DNA of 64,000 nt from Wolfiporia cocos (Eukaryota; Basidiomycota; Agaricomycetes; Polyporales; Phaeolaceae): contig JACCLO010000039.1 in NCBI GenBank assembly GCA_029448655.1, forward strand, positions 36,118-100,117. Reading direction: 5' to 3'. The position numbers and the translations under genes were made by a program. The notes beneath the pieces are model-generated. The model was not told the origin of the DNA. It saw only the letters and a list, made by a program, of their open reading frames with translations, and made no database searches. Positions 21,693 through 30,992 of this stretch are shown piece after piece (the first letter of the stretch is position 1; each line of letters begins with the position of its first letter).

Positions 21693-22391
21693 TGACACAG
21701 ACTAGACTGTGGGACTCACACTATAACCTTATAGGCGACTTGAAGGAGTTGCTGGAGGTTGGTGAGGAGACTAGTGGGCGCAAGCAGAGATGTTATGTGA
21801 CTGTGCGAATGCAGAGAACAAATCTAAGGCTTATCCGCAGTGATAGCCCTACTTATATACATGCTTTGTTTGGTTACCGGTAAGGGAGCCAAACATGAAG
21901 GTGGTCTGTGCGCAGACATAACTAATATGGTTAAGTCGTAAACTACAATAGACCATGTGCACCGGTAATGGCCGCACCAGTAAGATCGTTTGTTTGGACC
22001 GTAGGTCCATGTTGTGGAAGTGGCTGTAGCTACGTTAGTAAGCCATGCATGTGATTCTTATATACCGGTATCGGAATATGAGTAATCGTGAGGGCATTGG
22101 CATGTGATAACGAGCGGGCCGCTTATCCAATTGTACTGACATAGCCCGGTACCGGGATATGAGTAAGGCGCGTGACACCGGAGGTTAGTCCGCTGAGTCA
22201 TTGACGCGTACAAACGTGTTATGTACGTGTTGTTATGACAGGTGGACGTATACCGCGTTGTGTACGTGTTGTTTGTTTGCGTGTACGTGTAGACGAGCGC
22301 TTGGCAGCGTAAATGTCTACAAGGTCGTAGAAATACCAGATAAATAGGTAAAAATACGGGAAAAATAGTGGCATGTCCCAAATCTGTGACA
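21693..22391 (-). repeat. 3' LTR of the complete element
   Basis: TGACACAG to CTGTGACA on the plus strand. It is identical to the right copy, including the TATATAA box and the predicted start. Confidence 0.97.
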
Positions 22392-22428
22392 TTACCCCCT
22401 CTTCAGGTTTCATTGTCCCTAATGGAAC
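22392..22428 (-). promoter_or_regulatory. polypurine tract and adjacent stem-loop
   Basis: In sense GAAGAGGGGGTAA touches the LTR. 22407-22428 forms arms GTTCCATT and AATGAAAC (7 of 8 pairs in RNA) around AGGGAC. It lies between the pol stop and the tract. Confidence 0.8.
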
Positions 22429-22430
22429 GA

Positions 22431-25400
22431 TTACTTTCCTGTGGAGCCGAATCCACCAGTACCGCGCTCGGATTTAATCTTTTCAAAGTAAGATTTTCCG
22501 TGTAGCGTAATATGCGGGTCCTTTGCAACTTCGCAGATTAGCTGGGCAATCTTATCGCCGGCCCGAATATCGATAGATATGTCGGAGTGATTCCGGAGAA
22601 TGATGATTACTTCGCCTTGATAATCGTGGTCGATAACGCCACCCATTACGTCTATGCCTTTGCGTGCGAGACTAGAGCGGGGGGCGATACGTCCGTAAGT
22701 GCCGAAAGGTACCTGGATTTTCAGTTTGGTGTTGTATTCTGTCTGCCCGTGAGCTGGCAGAACGTCGCCTGTTGCAGTGTACAGGTCAAACCCAACCGAG
22801 TCCTTGGTTCCTTTTTCCGGCATTCGGCCGCCTTCACCGACTACGATTTTCAAATCCGCGTTTTGGTTAATGTCCGCTGACATCCATCCCCCGTCGGGGT
22901 GTCTAACCATGCGTTGCTTAGGGTCCTTCGCAAATTCTTCGCGATACTGCGGCCAGTCGTCTGGCCACGTGCATTCGTCGGCTTCCCAGTCGTCGCTGTC
23001 AGGGTCGAAGACATGAACTGCTTCTTTCCTTCTAGCTGATCGCCTGAGGGGGACATCCTGCATTGGAATAGGGTGTGAAGCCTTGTATTCCTGCAAAATG
23101 TCGTATGCCGAGTCGAGATCCGCTTCGCGTACCCAGGAGTCGTCATTGATACCGAATCCCTTCCAACGGATTCTGTATTCAACTCTTCCTGCGCGGAGAC
23201 GATGATCTAAGATCTTCTCGACTTCCCATAACTCCTCGCCGTCGACCATTTCTGGTTGAGGCTCTGGTTTTTTCTGATGCACCGGGTCCTTGTACATGAC
23301 CAACTTGGAAGCGTGAAATACGGGGTGGTAAGCCCTGTATTGCTCGTCCATGTGTACCCTAAAGGTGACCGGAGATAATTGTTCAATTATCCTGAATGGT
23401 CCCAAATAGCGTGGGCTAAGACTTCTTTCGGAGTCTTGCCAGCTACGGGCGTCAACGAGAACTTTGTCGCCGACTTTAAACGGCACCGAGCGCTTATGTT
23501 GATCGTAGTACCAAGACCAGCGTTCAGCAGCCAATTTCATTGCTGCCTTAGCTTGTTCTTGTGCTGACCATCGTTCGTAAGCAATGACATTTAGGTCCGT
23601 GTATGGTGTTGGACGTAAATTTGTAGGTCCTGCATTAGGGTGCCTTCCTAGTTCGACAAAGAATGGGCTATTCTTTGTTGTCTCACTAGCCGCGTTGTTG
23701 TACGCGAATTCAGCCGTTGGGAGAAACCATGACCAGTTATCCTTTTGAATAACATCGATGTAACATCTAAGATATTGTTCCAGGATCTGGTTAACTCTCT
23801 CCGTCTGGCCATCCGCTTGCGGGTGATAGGCGGTTGTCATTGACCGTTGGATTCCCAATTGCTCACACCATCCCTTGAATAAGGCGGCTGCGAATTGCGG
23901 GCCTCTATCCGAAATGATTTGTTTCGGAAGTCCGTGGTTCGGATAAATCCGAAGGTACAGGAGGTTCGCTAATTCTTTTGCCGTTATCTTGTCTGACGTG
24001 GGAATGAAGTGTGCTCGTTTGGTAAGCCGGTCCACTATTACCATAATAGCATTGAATTGTTTCAATTCGCCGCTGGGCGGTAGGTGGACGATAAGGTCAA
24101 TTGTGACGGTGTCCCAAGGTGCTTCCGGAACTGGGAGCGGTTGCAGGGGTCCGTACGGGGTCTGGTTGTGGTTCTTCATGCGTTGACATGTGTCACAACC
24201 TTCCACGTATTGCTTTACCATCGTGGTCATTCCAGGCCACCAGTAATTACGTGATAGAAGTTCATAGGTCTTCCATCGTCCGAAGTGTCCGGCAGTCACA
24301 TGGTCATGATGTAACTCCAGAATCTTCGTGCGCAATTCCTTAGGCTCTTTTGGAACGTACACTTTTCCTCGTCTGAGGAGTAATCCGGCCTCCATGTTCC
24401 ATTCCTGGAGATCTTTACCGAATTCCTTGGGACCACTTTTCAGTAGTTCCTGGTAATCTTTGGTAATTTGATCGTTCATGAGGGCTTGTCGGATTTGTCG
24501 GAGAAGGTCCTCGTCGCCTGATTGTATCTCCTGCTGTGACGCTTCTAGCGCCCTAACCGTAAAGTATTCCGGTTTCAGCAAAATTTGATCGCGATTGTCG
24601 AGTTCCACCCCCTCTTCATGGTCTGGCCTCCGTGACAGAGGATCAGCCGTAAGCATTGTTTTACCGGGTTTGTGGCACATGGTGAAGTTGAACCTTGTCA
24701 GGTAAAGACTCCAACGTGCCTGTCTCCGGGTTAGCCGTTGTGCCGATTTGAAATATGTCAGATTGAGATGATCCGACCATACTTCGAATTTGTGTGGGTG
24801 TCCTTCGAGGTAATGTCTCCATTCCTCTAGAGCGCGGATGATTGCAAGCAACTCCTTATCGTAAATCTCATAGTTCCTTTCGGGTGCTGATAGAGATTTC
24901 GAGTAAAAGGCTACCGGGTGCCAGAGCTTATCCTCCGAAGAGTATTGCGATAGCACTGCACCAGTTGCGTAATCGGAAGAATCCGCTTCCACGCGGAACG
25001 GGGACTCCTGATCTGGGATCCGGAGTATTGGAGCCGATGTGAAAGCTTCCTTGAGAGTTTGGAAGGCTTCCGCTTGTTCGGGTCCCCAGTTCCATTGCGT
25101 GTTTTTCTTGGACAGTTCGGTTAACGGCTTAACCACTTTGGAGAAATCTTTAATGAACCGACGGTAGTAGTTGGCGAAGCCAACAAAGGCCTGGACGTCC
25201 TTCACCTTGGCAGGTGTAGGCCAGTCCATTACGCCGGCTACCTTCTTAGGGTCCATTTCGACTTTTCCTTTGGAAATGATCATTCCCAGGTATTCAATAC
25301 TGCTTTGTTCGAAGAAACACTTTTCAGGCTTCGCGAACAAGTCGTTGTCTTGCAAGATTTGTAATACTTGCTTGACAATACGACGGTGTTCCAACAGGTC

Positions 25401-26966
25401 GTTTCCGAACACAAGGATGTCGTCTAGGTAGACAATGACCTTTCCTTCTCTGATAAGGTCACCTAGGATATCGTTCATCATGTGTTGGAACGTGCTGGGT
25501 GCATTACAAAAACCGAAGTACATGACTACAGCTTCGTAAAGGCCGTTAGGCGTAATGAATGCGGTCTTCCATTCATCTCCCTCCTTGATTCTTACGTTGT
25601 TGTAACCCCAACGCAAGTCGAGCTTCGTAAATATCGAAGCCTGGCTAAGCTTATCGATAAGCTCGTCTATGCGTGGGAGAGGGTACCTGTTTTTAATGGT
25701 TAAGTCGTTTACTTTCCGGTAATCGACTACCATTCGGGCTCCGCCGTCTTTTTTAGGGACGAAGAAGACCGGGCTCGCGATCGGAGATTTTGAGTGTCGG
25801 ATGTAGCCCTTCCGTAACTCTTCCTGAATCCACTGATCTAGCGAGTTCGCTTCCTGAGGAGACATCTTGTATGCCTTACTCGGGGGCGGTAGTACCGCGT
25901 CATCGGGGAAGTCGATGGCATGGTCGTATGGTTTCCGCTCGGGCATCCTTTCGGATGCGCGTTGAGAAAATACCGTGGGACCAAACTCCTGGTATTCCTC
26001 CGGAACCAAGGATTTCCATTTCTGGAGATCCGCATCTGTCAGGAATTCATCATCCGACTTCTCCGTTATCGACTGAATGGCATCGACTAGGAGTTCCGTT
26101 CCTTCGTTAAGGGTGTTCACCCAAGCGATAAAGGGATTCTCAGGCTCCTCTAAGCCGAGAAAATCTATTGGAAAATCGTTGATGATCTGATAGATGTTGC
26201 GGGGTTCAATTTCGTCTTCTTCCTCAGAAATTGAAACCTGTTTGCCATGTTTGCATTTTTCCGTACACCGATATGTGAAAGTTCCTTCCGGCCAATTGAA
26301 GTCCGGGTTGTGTTTCAGGAACCAGTCATATCCGAGGATCACATCCGCATTTTGTACGTCCATTACGTACAAGAATTCGGTGGACTTGTGTTCCTCGTGC
26401 ACCATATAAGCTTTTACTGCCATATTGATATTACCGGCAGTATTAGAGGTACCGTCGGCGTTACGAATCTCGAGAGGTGAAGGTAGTTTCTGAGTGACTA
26501 ATTTCTCCTCATGTACGAGTTTCTTATCTATGACGCTTATTGATGCACCGGTGTCGATTAATGCCATGGCGTTGACTTTCTTTCCATATACCCACAGTTC
26601 CACTTCGATAGAGAACGATTTATTGTCGTCTCGAGAATCGTTTCCATGTACATTATACAAAGTGAAAAACTTCAGCGCGAGCGGGTCAGGATAAAAGTAT
26701 TGTACAGGAGGGTCACGTGTAGCTAGTGTCCTTGTCCTCCGGGCAAAGTCCATTGCCGAGTTACCGAATATACCGAGATGGGATACCGGGTGACGTACGA
26801 CCGCCCTATCTTCCCACAAGATAAGGGGTCTCTGTGAAGCCTCTTCGTAGAGGTGCGCTTCTTCAGGGCGCTGTACACTCCCAGCCGCTGCGGGGCTGGT
26901 GTGTTCTTCACAGAACGTCTTCGAGACGTGTGGTTGGGGCGAGGGGAACCGAGATGGTCCCGACAT
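22431..26966 (-). CDS. pol: Pol polyprotein: protease, RT, RNase H, integrase, chromodomain, dUTPase (1,511 aa)
   Basis: Domains in order: aspartic protease with DTGAS at about 138; reverse transcriptase about 395-565 with YLDD at about 513; RNase H about 655-770; integrase with the HHCC finger about 885-928 and catalytic D957, D1020 and E1056 (35-residue D-E spacing); GPF motif near 1189; chromodomain about 1246-1295 (LWEVEKILDHR to WVREAD), which in this clade recognises histone marks at target chromatin. A C-terminal dUTPase at about 1385-1511 has all five trimeric-dUTPase motifs (GFDLYTATG, APRSSLARKG, GGVIDHDYQGEV, RAGDKIAQLI, RGTGGFGSTGK). dUTPase converts dUTP to dUMP and so can limit uracil in the new cDNA. 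The ATG at 26966 overlaps the gag end by 59 nt in the +1 frame, so expression needs frameshifting, reinitiation or internal initiation. No stop interrupts the frame. Confidence 0.97.
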   Translation of the reverse strand: MSGPSRFPSPQPHVSKTFCEEHTSPAAAGSVQRPEEAHLYEEASQRPLILWEDRAVVRHPVSHLGIFGNSAMDFARRTRTLATRDPPVQYFYPDPLALKFFTLYNVHGNDSRDDNKSFSIEVELWVYGKKVNAMALIDTGASISVIDKKLVHEEKLVTQKLPSPLEIRNADGTSNTAGNINMAVKAYMVHEEHKSTEFLYVMDVQNADVILGYDWFLKHNPDFNWPEGTFTYRCTEKCKHGKQVSISEEEDEIEPRNIYQIINDFPIDFLGLEEPENPFIAWVNTLNEGTELLVDAIQSITEKSDDEFLTDADLQKWKSLVPEEYQEFGPTVFSQRASERMPERKPYDHAIDFPDDAVLPPPSKAYKMSPQEANSLDQWIQEELRKGYIRHSKSPIASPVFFVPKKDGGARMVVDYRKVNDLTIKNRYPLPRIDELIDKLSQASIFTKLDLRWGYNNVRIKEGDEWKTAFITPNGLYEAVVMYFGFCNAPSTFQHMMNDILGDLIREGKVIVYLDDILVFGNDLLEHRRIVKQVLQILQDNDLFAKPEKCFFEQSSIEYLGMIISKGKVEMDPKKVAGVMDWPTPAKVKDVQAFVGFANYYRRFIKDFSKVVKPLTELSKKNTQWNWGPEQAEAFQTLKEAFTSAPILRIPDQESPFRVEADSSDYATGAVLSQYSSEDKLWHPVAFYSKSLSAPERNYEIYDKELLAIIRALEEWRHYLEGHPHKFEVWSDHLNLTYFKSAQRLTRRQARWSLYLTRFNFTMCHKPGKTMLTADPLSRRPDHEEGVELDNRDQILLKPEYFTVRALEASQQEIQSGDEDLLRQIRQALMNDQITKDYQELLKSGPKEFGKDLQEWNMEAGLLLRRGKVYVPKEPKELRTKILELHHDHVTAGHFGRWKTYELLSRNYWWPGMTTMVKQYVEGCDTCQRMKNHNQTPYGPLQPLPVPEAPWDTVTIDLIVHLPPSGELKQFNAIMVIVDRLTKRAHFIPTSDKITAKELANLLYLRIYPNHGLPKQIISDRGPQFAAALFKGWCEQLGIQRSMTTAYHPQADGQTERVNQILEQYLRCYIDVIQKDNWSWFLPTAEFAYNNAASETTKNSPFFVELGRHPNAGPTNLRPTPYTDLNVIAYERWSAQEQAKAAMKLAAERWSWYYDQHKRSVPFKVGDKVLVDARSWQDSERSLSPRYLGPFRIIEQLSPVTFRVHMDEQYRAYHPVFHASKLVMYKDPVHQKKPEPQPEMVDGEELWEVEKILDHRLRAGRVEYRIRWKGFGINDDSWVREADLDSAYDILQEYKASHPIPMQDVPLRRSARRKEAVHVFDPDSDDWEADECTWPDDWPQYREEFAKDPKQRMVRHPDGGWMSADINQNADLKIVVGEGGRMPEKGTKDSVGFDLYTATGDVLPAHGQTEYNTKLKIQVPFGTYGRIAPRSSLARKGIDVMGGVIDHDYQGEVIIILRNHSDISIDIRAGDKIAQLICEVAKDPHITLHGKSYFEKIKSERGTGGFGSTGK

Positions 26967-28947
26967 TGGCGACGGTGGTGGCGGGGGCCGAGGGTCCTGC
27001 TGAGCTTGAGTCAGCCGTCACTTCTTCCCAGATTGTTCGGGCACGATACGTCTTGCCATCCGCGGGGGGCGCCGAGTACGGCTTCTTGCCAGAAGCCTGT
27101 CCCTTTCCACTACCCGAAGGAGCAGCCGTGGTCTTTCCAGACGCGGCAGCTGCATCCTTCGCCCTTTGTTGTTCGGCCCGCTGAGCAGCAGGCACGAACG
27201 TTCCCGCAGCCTTGTCCGCGGCAAGCTTAGGACACTTGTTGAAATAGTGTCCCGTCTGCTTGCAGTAAGTGCAGACGGCGTTGGTGGTGTCGGCGGGGGC
27301 TTTGGCGGGCGCCTTTCCCTTGTCCTTTTTCTTCTCCGACTTCTTTGCAGAAGCGGAGGACGTCTCCTTCTTTTCGGCAGGTGTCGAGTCCTTCTTGCTG
27401 GCCTTCTCGAAGATCGAGCCCTTGATCTTGTCCGGATATGACGTTTGGTACATTTCCAGGGCGAAGTCGATCAGAGGTTCGATGTCGGTCGGGGCCTTGA
27501 AGAACGGAGTCTTGCCGAGGACGTTTAAGGTGTCCTTAACCTTTTCGGGGAGAGTCTCGGTGAATTCCCACACCAGAGTCTCGTTGGCGGTTTCGGAGAG
27601 TCGGCCGAGGGTGCGGAACCGTTCGCAGTAATTGAAATAGTTCGATTCTGCCAGTTCCTTGCCCTTCGTGCCGTAGTAGCCGCGAATTTCCTTTTTGGCT
27701 ATCTCCTTATCCGTCATTTTCCCATATTGCACCATTACAGATTTGGTGAAGTCCTCCCAGGTGCCGAGAGGTTCACCATTTCCTGCCTTCTTGATGAGAG
27801 GCGAGAAAAATTTGTATGCGTCCCCTGTGACGCGGAAGAGGGCCGTGGTGATACGGTCATGGTCATCGTAAACCCTGAGCGTACCGAAGTACAGGCCCAT
27901 CTTCTCCACCCATTCCTGTGCAGTCACCTTTCCAGATGACCCAGAGAATTCGGGGGGAGGGGGGATTTTCAGGTTTTGGGGCAGACCTGGAATCTGCGGG
28001 GCGACGGCTGCTGCAGCAGCAGCTGCAGCTTGAGCGGCGGCAGCGGCCTCGGCTGCTCTGGCTTGAGCATGACCGGGGGCCGGTACCGGGTCTTCCGGAG
28101 GCGTGCGGACGCCGGGAGGGTTGGGAACGGAGGGATTCTTGCGGATCCTCCGGAGTTCCTCGTCAACCTTCTCCATGCGTTCTGCGAACGCATCCTCGAG
28201 GTCATCCAGCCGGGACCGGTAGTCCTTTCGGAGCTGCTTCTCCATTTCGGAGAGCTTGGCGGTGTACTCCTGTCGGAGTTCCTTGCCGAGGTCCACCATG
28301 GTGGACAATACCTCGTTCCGGACCGAATTGACCGCTTCGTGTAGTTCGTCTTGGGCCTTCTGTTCGATTGCCCTGGATTGCCCAGCCAGGGAGTCGATTC
28401 TGCCATGGATGCGCTCCAGGCGAGCGTGCACCATTCGACCGAGGGTGTCGGTGGTGTCGTGGGAGATGGCCGCACTTCGTTGTACGGCGGCGTCGATGAT
28501 CGGCCCATGTAGGGACCCATCCACCTTGTGGTGTTCCTCCTCAGGGAGGTACGCCTTGAGGTTGTTCTCGACAGCGACATTGGTCTGTCGTGTCGGACCC
28601 GAAAATTCCATTTCCAGTGTGGTGGCGGGCCCGATAGGGCGAGTTCGACGAGCCGGTGGGTATCCGGCAATGGGGGAGCCCGGGCGTGTACCCATGGGAT
28701 TGGTCGGAGATTCCCTTTGCGGGGGAGCGAACTCCGGCACTTCTTCTTCCTCATCTTCTTCCTCTTCTTCCTCGCTGAGATGCTCCAGCGTCACCAGTTG
28801 CTGAGTTCCCGAGGGACCAGCTTCTGGTGTTACCGGGCCTTCTGAGCGGAGGCGCATCTTGCGGGGGGCGAGGGGGGTGCTGACGGAGGATGTGGAAGAC
28901 ATTTTGTGAATACTGTTTGTGACGAATGTTAGTTTCCGGTTACTCAT
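26908..28947 (-). CDS. gag: Gag capsid/nucleocapsid protein (679 aa)
   Basis: It has an acidic run at about 58-72, a long coiled-coil-like region at about 175-270, an Ala/Gln-rich linker near 300-315, a retrotransposon gag (capsid) domain about 330-510 (PPPPEFSG, VTAQEWVEKM, then the FxxTLP-type helices), a Lys/Ser-rich stretch, and one CCHC zinc knuckle at about 559-572 (C-x2-C-x4-H-x4-C: CTYCKQTGHYFNKC). It should form the particle and bind the RNA. An internal Met at residue 16 is an alternative start. It follows the 307-aa ORF after 101 nt and overlaps pol by 59 nt. Confidence 0.93.
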   Translation of the reverse strand: MSNRKLTFVTNSIHKMSSTSSVSTPLAPRKMRLRSEGPVTPEAGPSGTQQLVTLEHLSEEEEEEDEEEEVPEFAPPQRESPTNPMGTRPGSPIAGYPPARRTRPIGPATTLEMEFSGPTRQTNVAVENNLKAYLPEEEHHKVDGSLHGPIIDAAVQRSAAISHDTTDTLGRMVHARLERIHGRIDSLAGQSRAIEQKAQDELHEAVNSVRNEVLSTMVDLGKELRQEYTAKLSEMEKQLRKDYRSRLDDLEDAFAERMEKVDEELRRIRKNPSVPNPPGVRTPPEDPVPAPGHAQARAAEAAAAAQAAAAAAAAVAPQIPGLPQNLKIPPPPEFSGSSGKVTAQEWVEKMGLYFGTLRVYDDHDRITTALFRVTGDAYKFFSPLIKKAGNGEPLGTWEDFTKSVMVQYGKMTDKEIAKKEIRGYYGTKGKELAESNYFNYCERFRTLGRLSETANETLVWEFTETLPEKVKDTLNVLGKTPFFKAPTDIEPLIDFALEMYQTSYPDKIKGSIFEKASKKDSTPAEKKETSSASAKKSEKKKDKGKAPAKAPADTTNAVCTYCKQTGHYFNKCPKLAADKAAGTFVPAAQRAEQQRAKDAAAASGKTTAAPSGSGKGQASGKKPYSAPPADGKTYRARTIWEEVTADSSSAGPSAPATTVANVGTISVPLAPTTRLEDVL

Positions 28948-29048
28948 TGTCTTAGATTCTTAAGAAGGGATTGGTTTTGAAAGCTGCAACTTTCGTTATA
29001 GATCACACTCGCACTCTATTTCAGAGTTAAAAGATGATAGTATTTCTA

Positions 29049-29972
29049 CTATACAATCGCGAGTATATCCTCTTCTACCGAAGTAGTTGAGGGCCCTGCC
29101 ACCTTGTCAGGTGGTGTTACACCGAAGGCAAAAGTGATTTGTAGCGCTACGCATTCTGCTACGATACGAGCTAAGTCCGTACGCCAATCCAAAAAGGAAA
29201 TATTGCCGAGCTGTTTGCAATACTTTTTCATAATTCTCCAGTCTCTATTGGTGATCCTTCCTCGTCTCGCTCTATCCTTTACGTTATCCACCAAGTCCTC
29301 CAATTCTACTACCATAGTATGGAAACGCATGTCGTTTTCCATATGGAAGCCTGGGTAATTAGGGGGGTGGTTGGCGAGAGGAGTGAGACGAGTGAGAGTG
29401 CCTTCTAGCATAGGAATAACTTGGTCGCATGCTTGGAGAGGCTTCTTCTTCCCGAAGACGAGGGAAGGGTCGAGAATCTTGTGGTTGGCCGGAACGGAAG
29501 GTCCGGCCGCCGGGCTGGAGAGACGGAGGGCCAGTGAAGAAGCTGCTTGCTTGGCTTCCTTGGCGGCTTGTTTGGCGGCGATTCGCTTATTCAGCTTATC
29601 GCGAGCGAGCTTGAGTTTGTTGAGTTCGCGGAGTTCGATGAGATTCTCCATGGCGGTAATGGATTGCGCTAGCTTCTCTTCCTCTGTCCAGATACGCTTA
29701 GCGAGCGGAACTGGTTTGGGAGGTCGAGGAGCGGGTTTCCCAGCCTCAGCAATGTGCTTTGGCATGTGGACGGGAATCTCCCAAAGATGGAGTTTCCCAG
29801 TGTAATCTTCCTTTACAGGAAGCGTGTAGGTGACGTCCTCTGCCCGAGGAATGTCGGCGGTGTCGATGCGGCTGAGAAGGGACCGCTTCGCCGGTTTGAC
29901 GTAAGGGGCAGTGGAGGAGCCACGTGTGCGACGGGTAACGCGGGGCATGATTCTAGAAAGTGCAGCCTTCAT
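29049..29972 (-). CDS. extra ORF upstream of gag (307 aa), function unknown
   Basis: This intact frame lies between the leader and gag in the complete element. The N-terminus is basic (RIMPRVTRRTRG). A Lys/Ala/Leu-rich helical segment at about 95-155 could be a coiled coil (ENLIELRELNKLKLARDKL), and the C-terminal third looks folded and helical (MVVELEDLVDNVKDRARRG, WRIMKKYCKQLGN). There is no zinc knuckle, signal peptide or membrane segment. Ty3/gypsy elements normally have only gag and pol, so this is an accessory gene of unknown role; RNA binding or particle assembly would be possible. I do not recognise a family. Confidence 0.8.
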   Translation of the reverse strand: MKAALSRIMPRVTRRTRGSSTAPYVKPAKRSLLSRIDTADIPRAEDVTYTLPVKEDYTGKLHLWEIPVHMPKHIAEAGKPAPRPPKPVPLAKRIWTEEEKLAQSITAMENLIELRELNKLKLARDKLNKRIAAKQAAKEAKQAASSLALRLSSPAAGPSVPANHKILDPSLVFGKKKPLQACDQVIPMLEGTLTRLTPLANHPPNYPGFHMENDMRFHTMVVELEDLVDNVKDRARRGRITNRDWRIMKKYCKQLGNISFLDWRTDLARIVAECVALQITFAFGVTPPDKVAGPSTTSVEEDILAIV

Positions 29973-29999
29973 GAGAAACGAAGTTTCCCAGTGATACGT

Positions 30000-30979
30000 C
30001 CAAGAACAGGAATGAAAGGGGTTATGTAAGGTAGGGTAGTGGACTCCTTTTCAGGAGCAAAGAAGGTGTACTACGGGGCATAATTACTCTTATGTTGCGC
30101 GCAAACCCTGTGCCGAGACGGCGCGGATATTCGCATGACCCTAACGGTCAGAGGCGCCGACTCCAGGGGTAGAGTTGCTGACTGCCAGGCCGGTTCCTGG
30201 GTCAGATGATTGGGATTCGGATACACGACACCGCCCCGGAGGGACGATGCCGGAAAGTGGCTGGGATTTTACATTCCTTAGCCTGTCCATGCTTCAACAA
30301 TGAGGTTGCCGTCTATAGCCACATGGGTGTCACATCAGGGCTAAAAAACCACTGTCGATCTAAGATCGCGAGACAGCAGCGCTCCACATCCCGAAGGAGT
30401 GGGCCACGCGCTTCTCTTCCAATGGGGCCCCAAATCCGTTTGACCCATGCTCGCACGCCGAGCTGCCCGGAGGACTTATGCTATTGGCTACCGCGAGTGA
30501 CCTATGGCAGGGTGATTTTTTACGTCACCCCCCTCACTGCTTTTCCCATAACGGGTTCAAAGCAGGTCCCTTACGCCTGGGAGGCGGCTTTGGAAAATTC
30601 CCATGCCATCATAATGATGACCCTGTGGATAGTGATGGGGCGCTGAACAACGCTTGCCATGACAGGGGGTTGGGCGCACACAGGCAGACCGTCCCCTTTT
30701 CTCCACAGGCGGGTCTTAACCGCGCATAGTCCAAGCTTGTCAGCGAGGACCATGTCTCCTTGACCCTGGAGTCCGGGTTAGGTAGGCCTCCTACCTAAAA
30801 AGGCGGTGTGGCTTCCCTGGTTGCCTATCCTCTGCCGAGGATGGCGATGTATCCCCCAGATCTCAACTATCATCCCAATCGCCTTGTCAGGCAGAAAGGG
30901 ATGTGCGCAGCAACAAGTAATAGCCCCTGTAGGATAGAAACCCAGACCCAAGCGCAAGCGCAAGGGCGGGGGTAGGGGG
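30000..30979 (-). ncRNA. long structured leader shared with the non-autonomous element
   Basis: About 1 kb between the priming site and the 307-aa ORF has no convincing gene. From about 30168 it aligns with 10185-11036 of the non-autonomous element, with near-identical blocks such as GTGTCACATCAGGGCTAAAA, the palindrome CGATCTAAGATCG and GCTATTGGCTACCGCGAGTG. Hairpins with loop TTGTCA occur at 30881-30892 and, within the ORF, at 29099-29114. This is a candidate packaging and dimerisation region. Confidence 0.65.
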
Positions 30980-30990
30980 AGATTTGTTCT
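30980..30990 (-). promoter_or_regulatory. self-priming binding site (11 nt) of the complete element
   Basis: In sense the 5' LTR is followed by TA and AGAACAAATCT. The LTR holds the exact complement AGATTTGTTCT (sense) at 31115-31125, 34 nt after the start of its TATATAA box. No tRNA-like TGG start is present at the usual place. Confidence 0.8.
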
Positions 30991-30992
30991 TA

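Noticed and set aside
22058..22381. 107-codon minus-strand frame, repeated at 31358-31681
   Set aside because: It lies wholly inside the 699-bp LTR, in U3, and the older LTR at 62491 does not preserve it as a gene-like frame.
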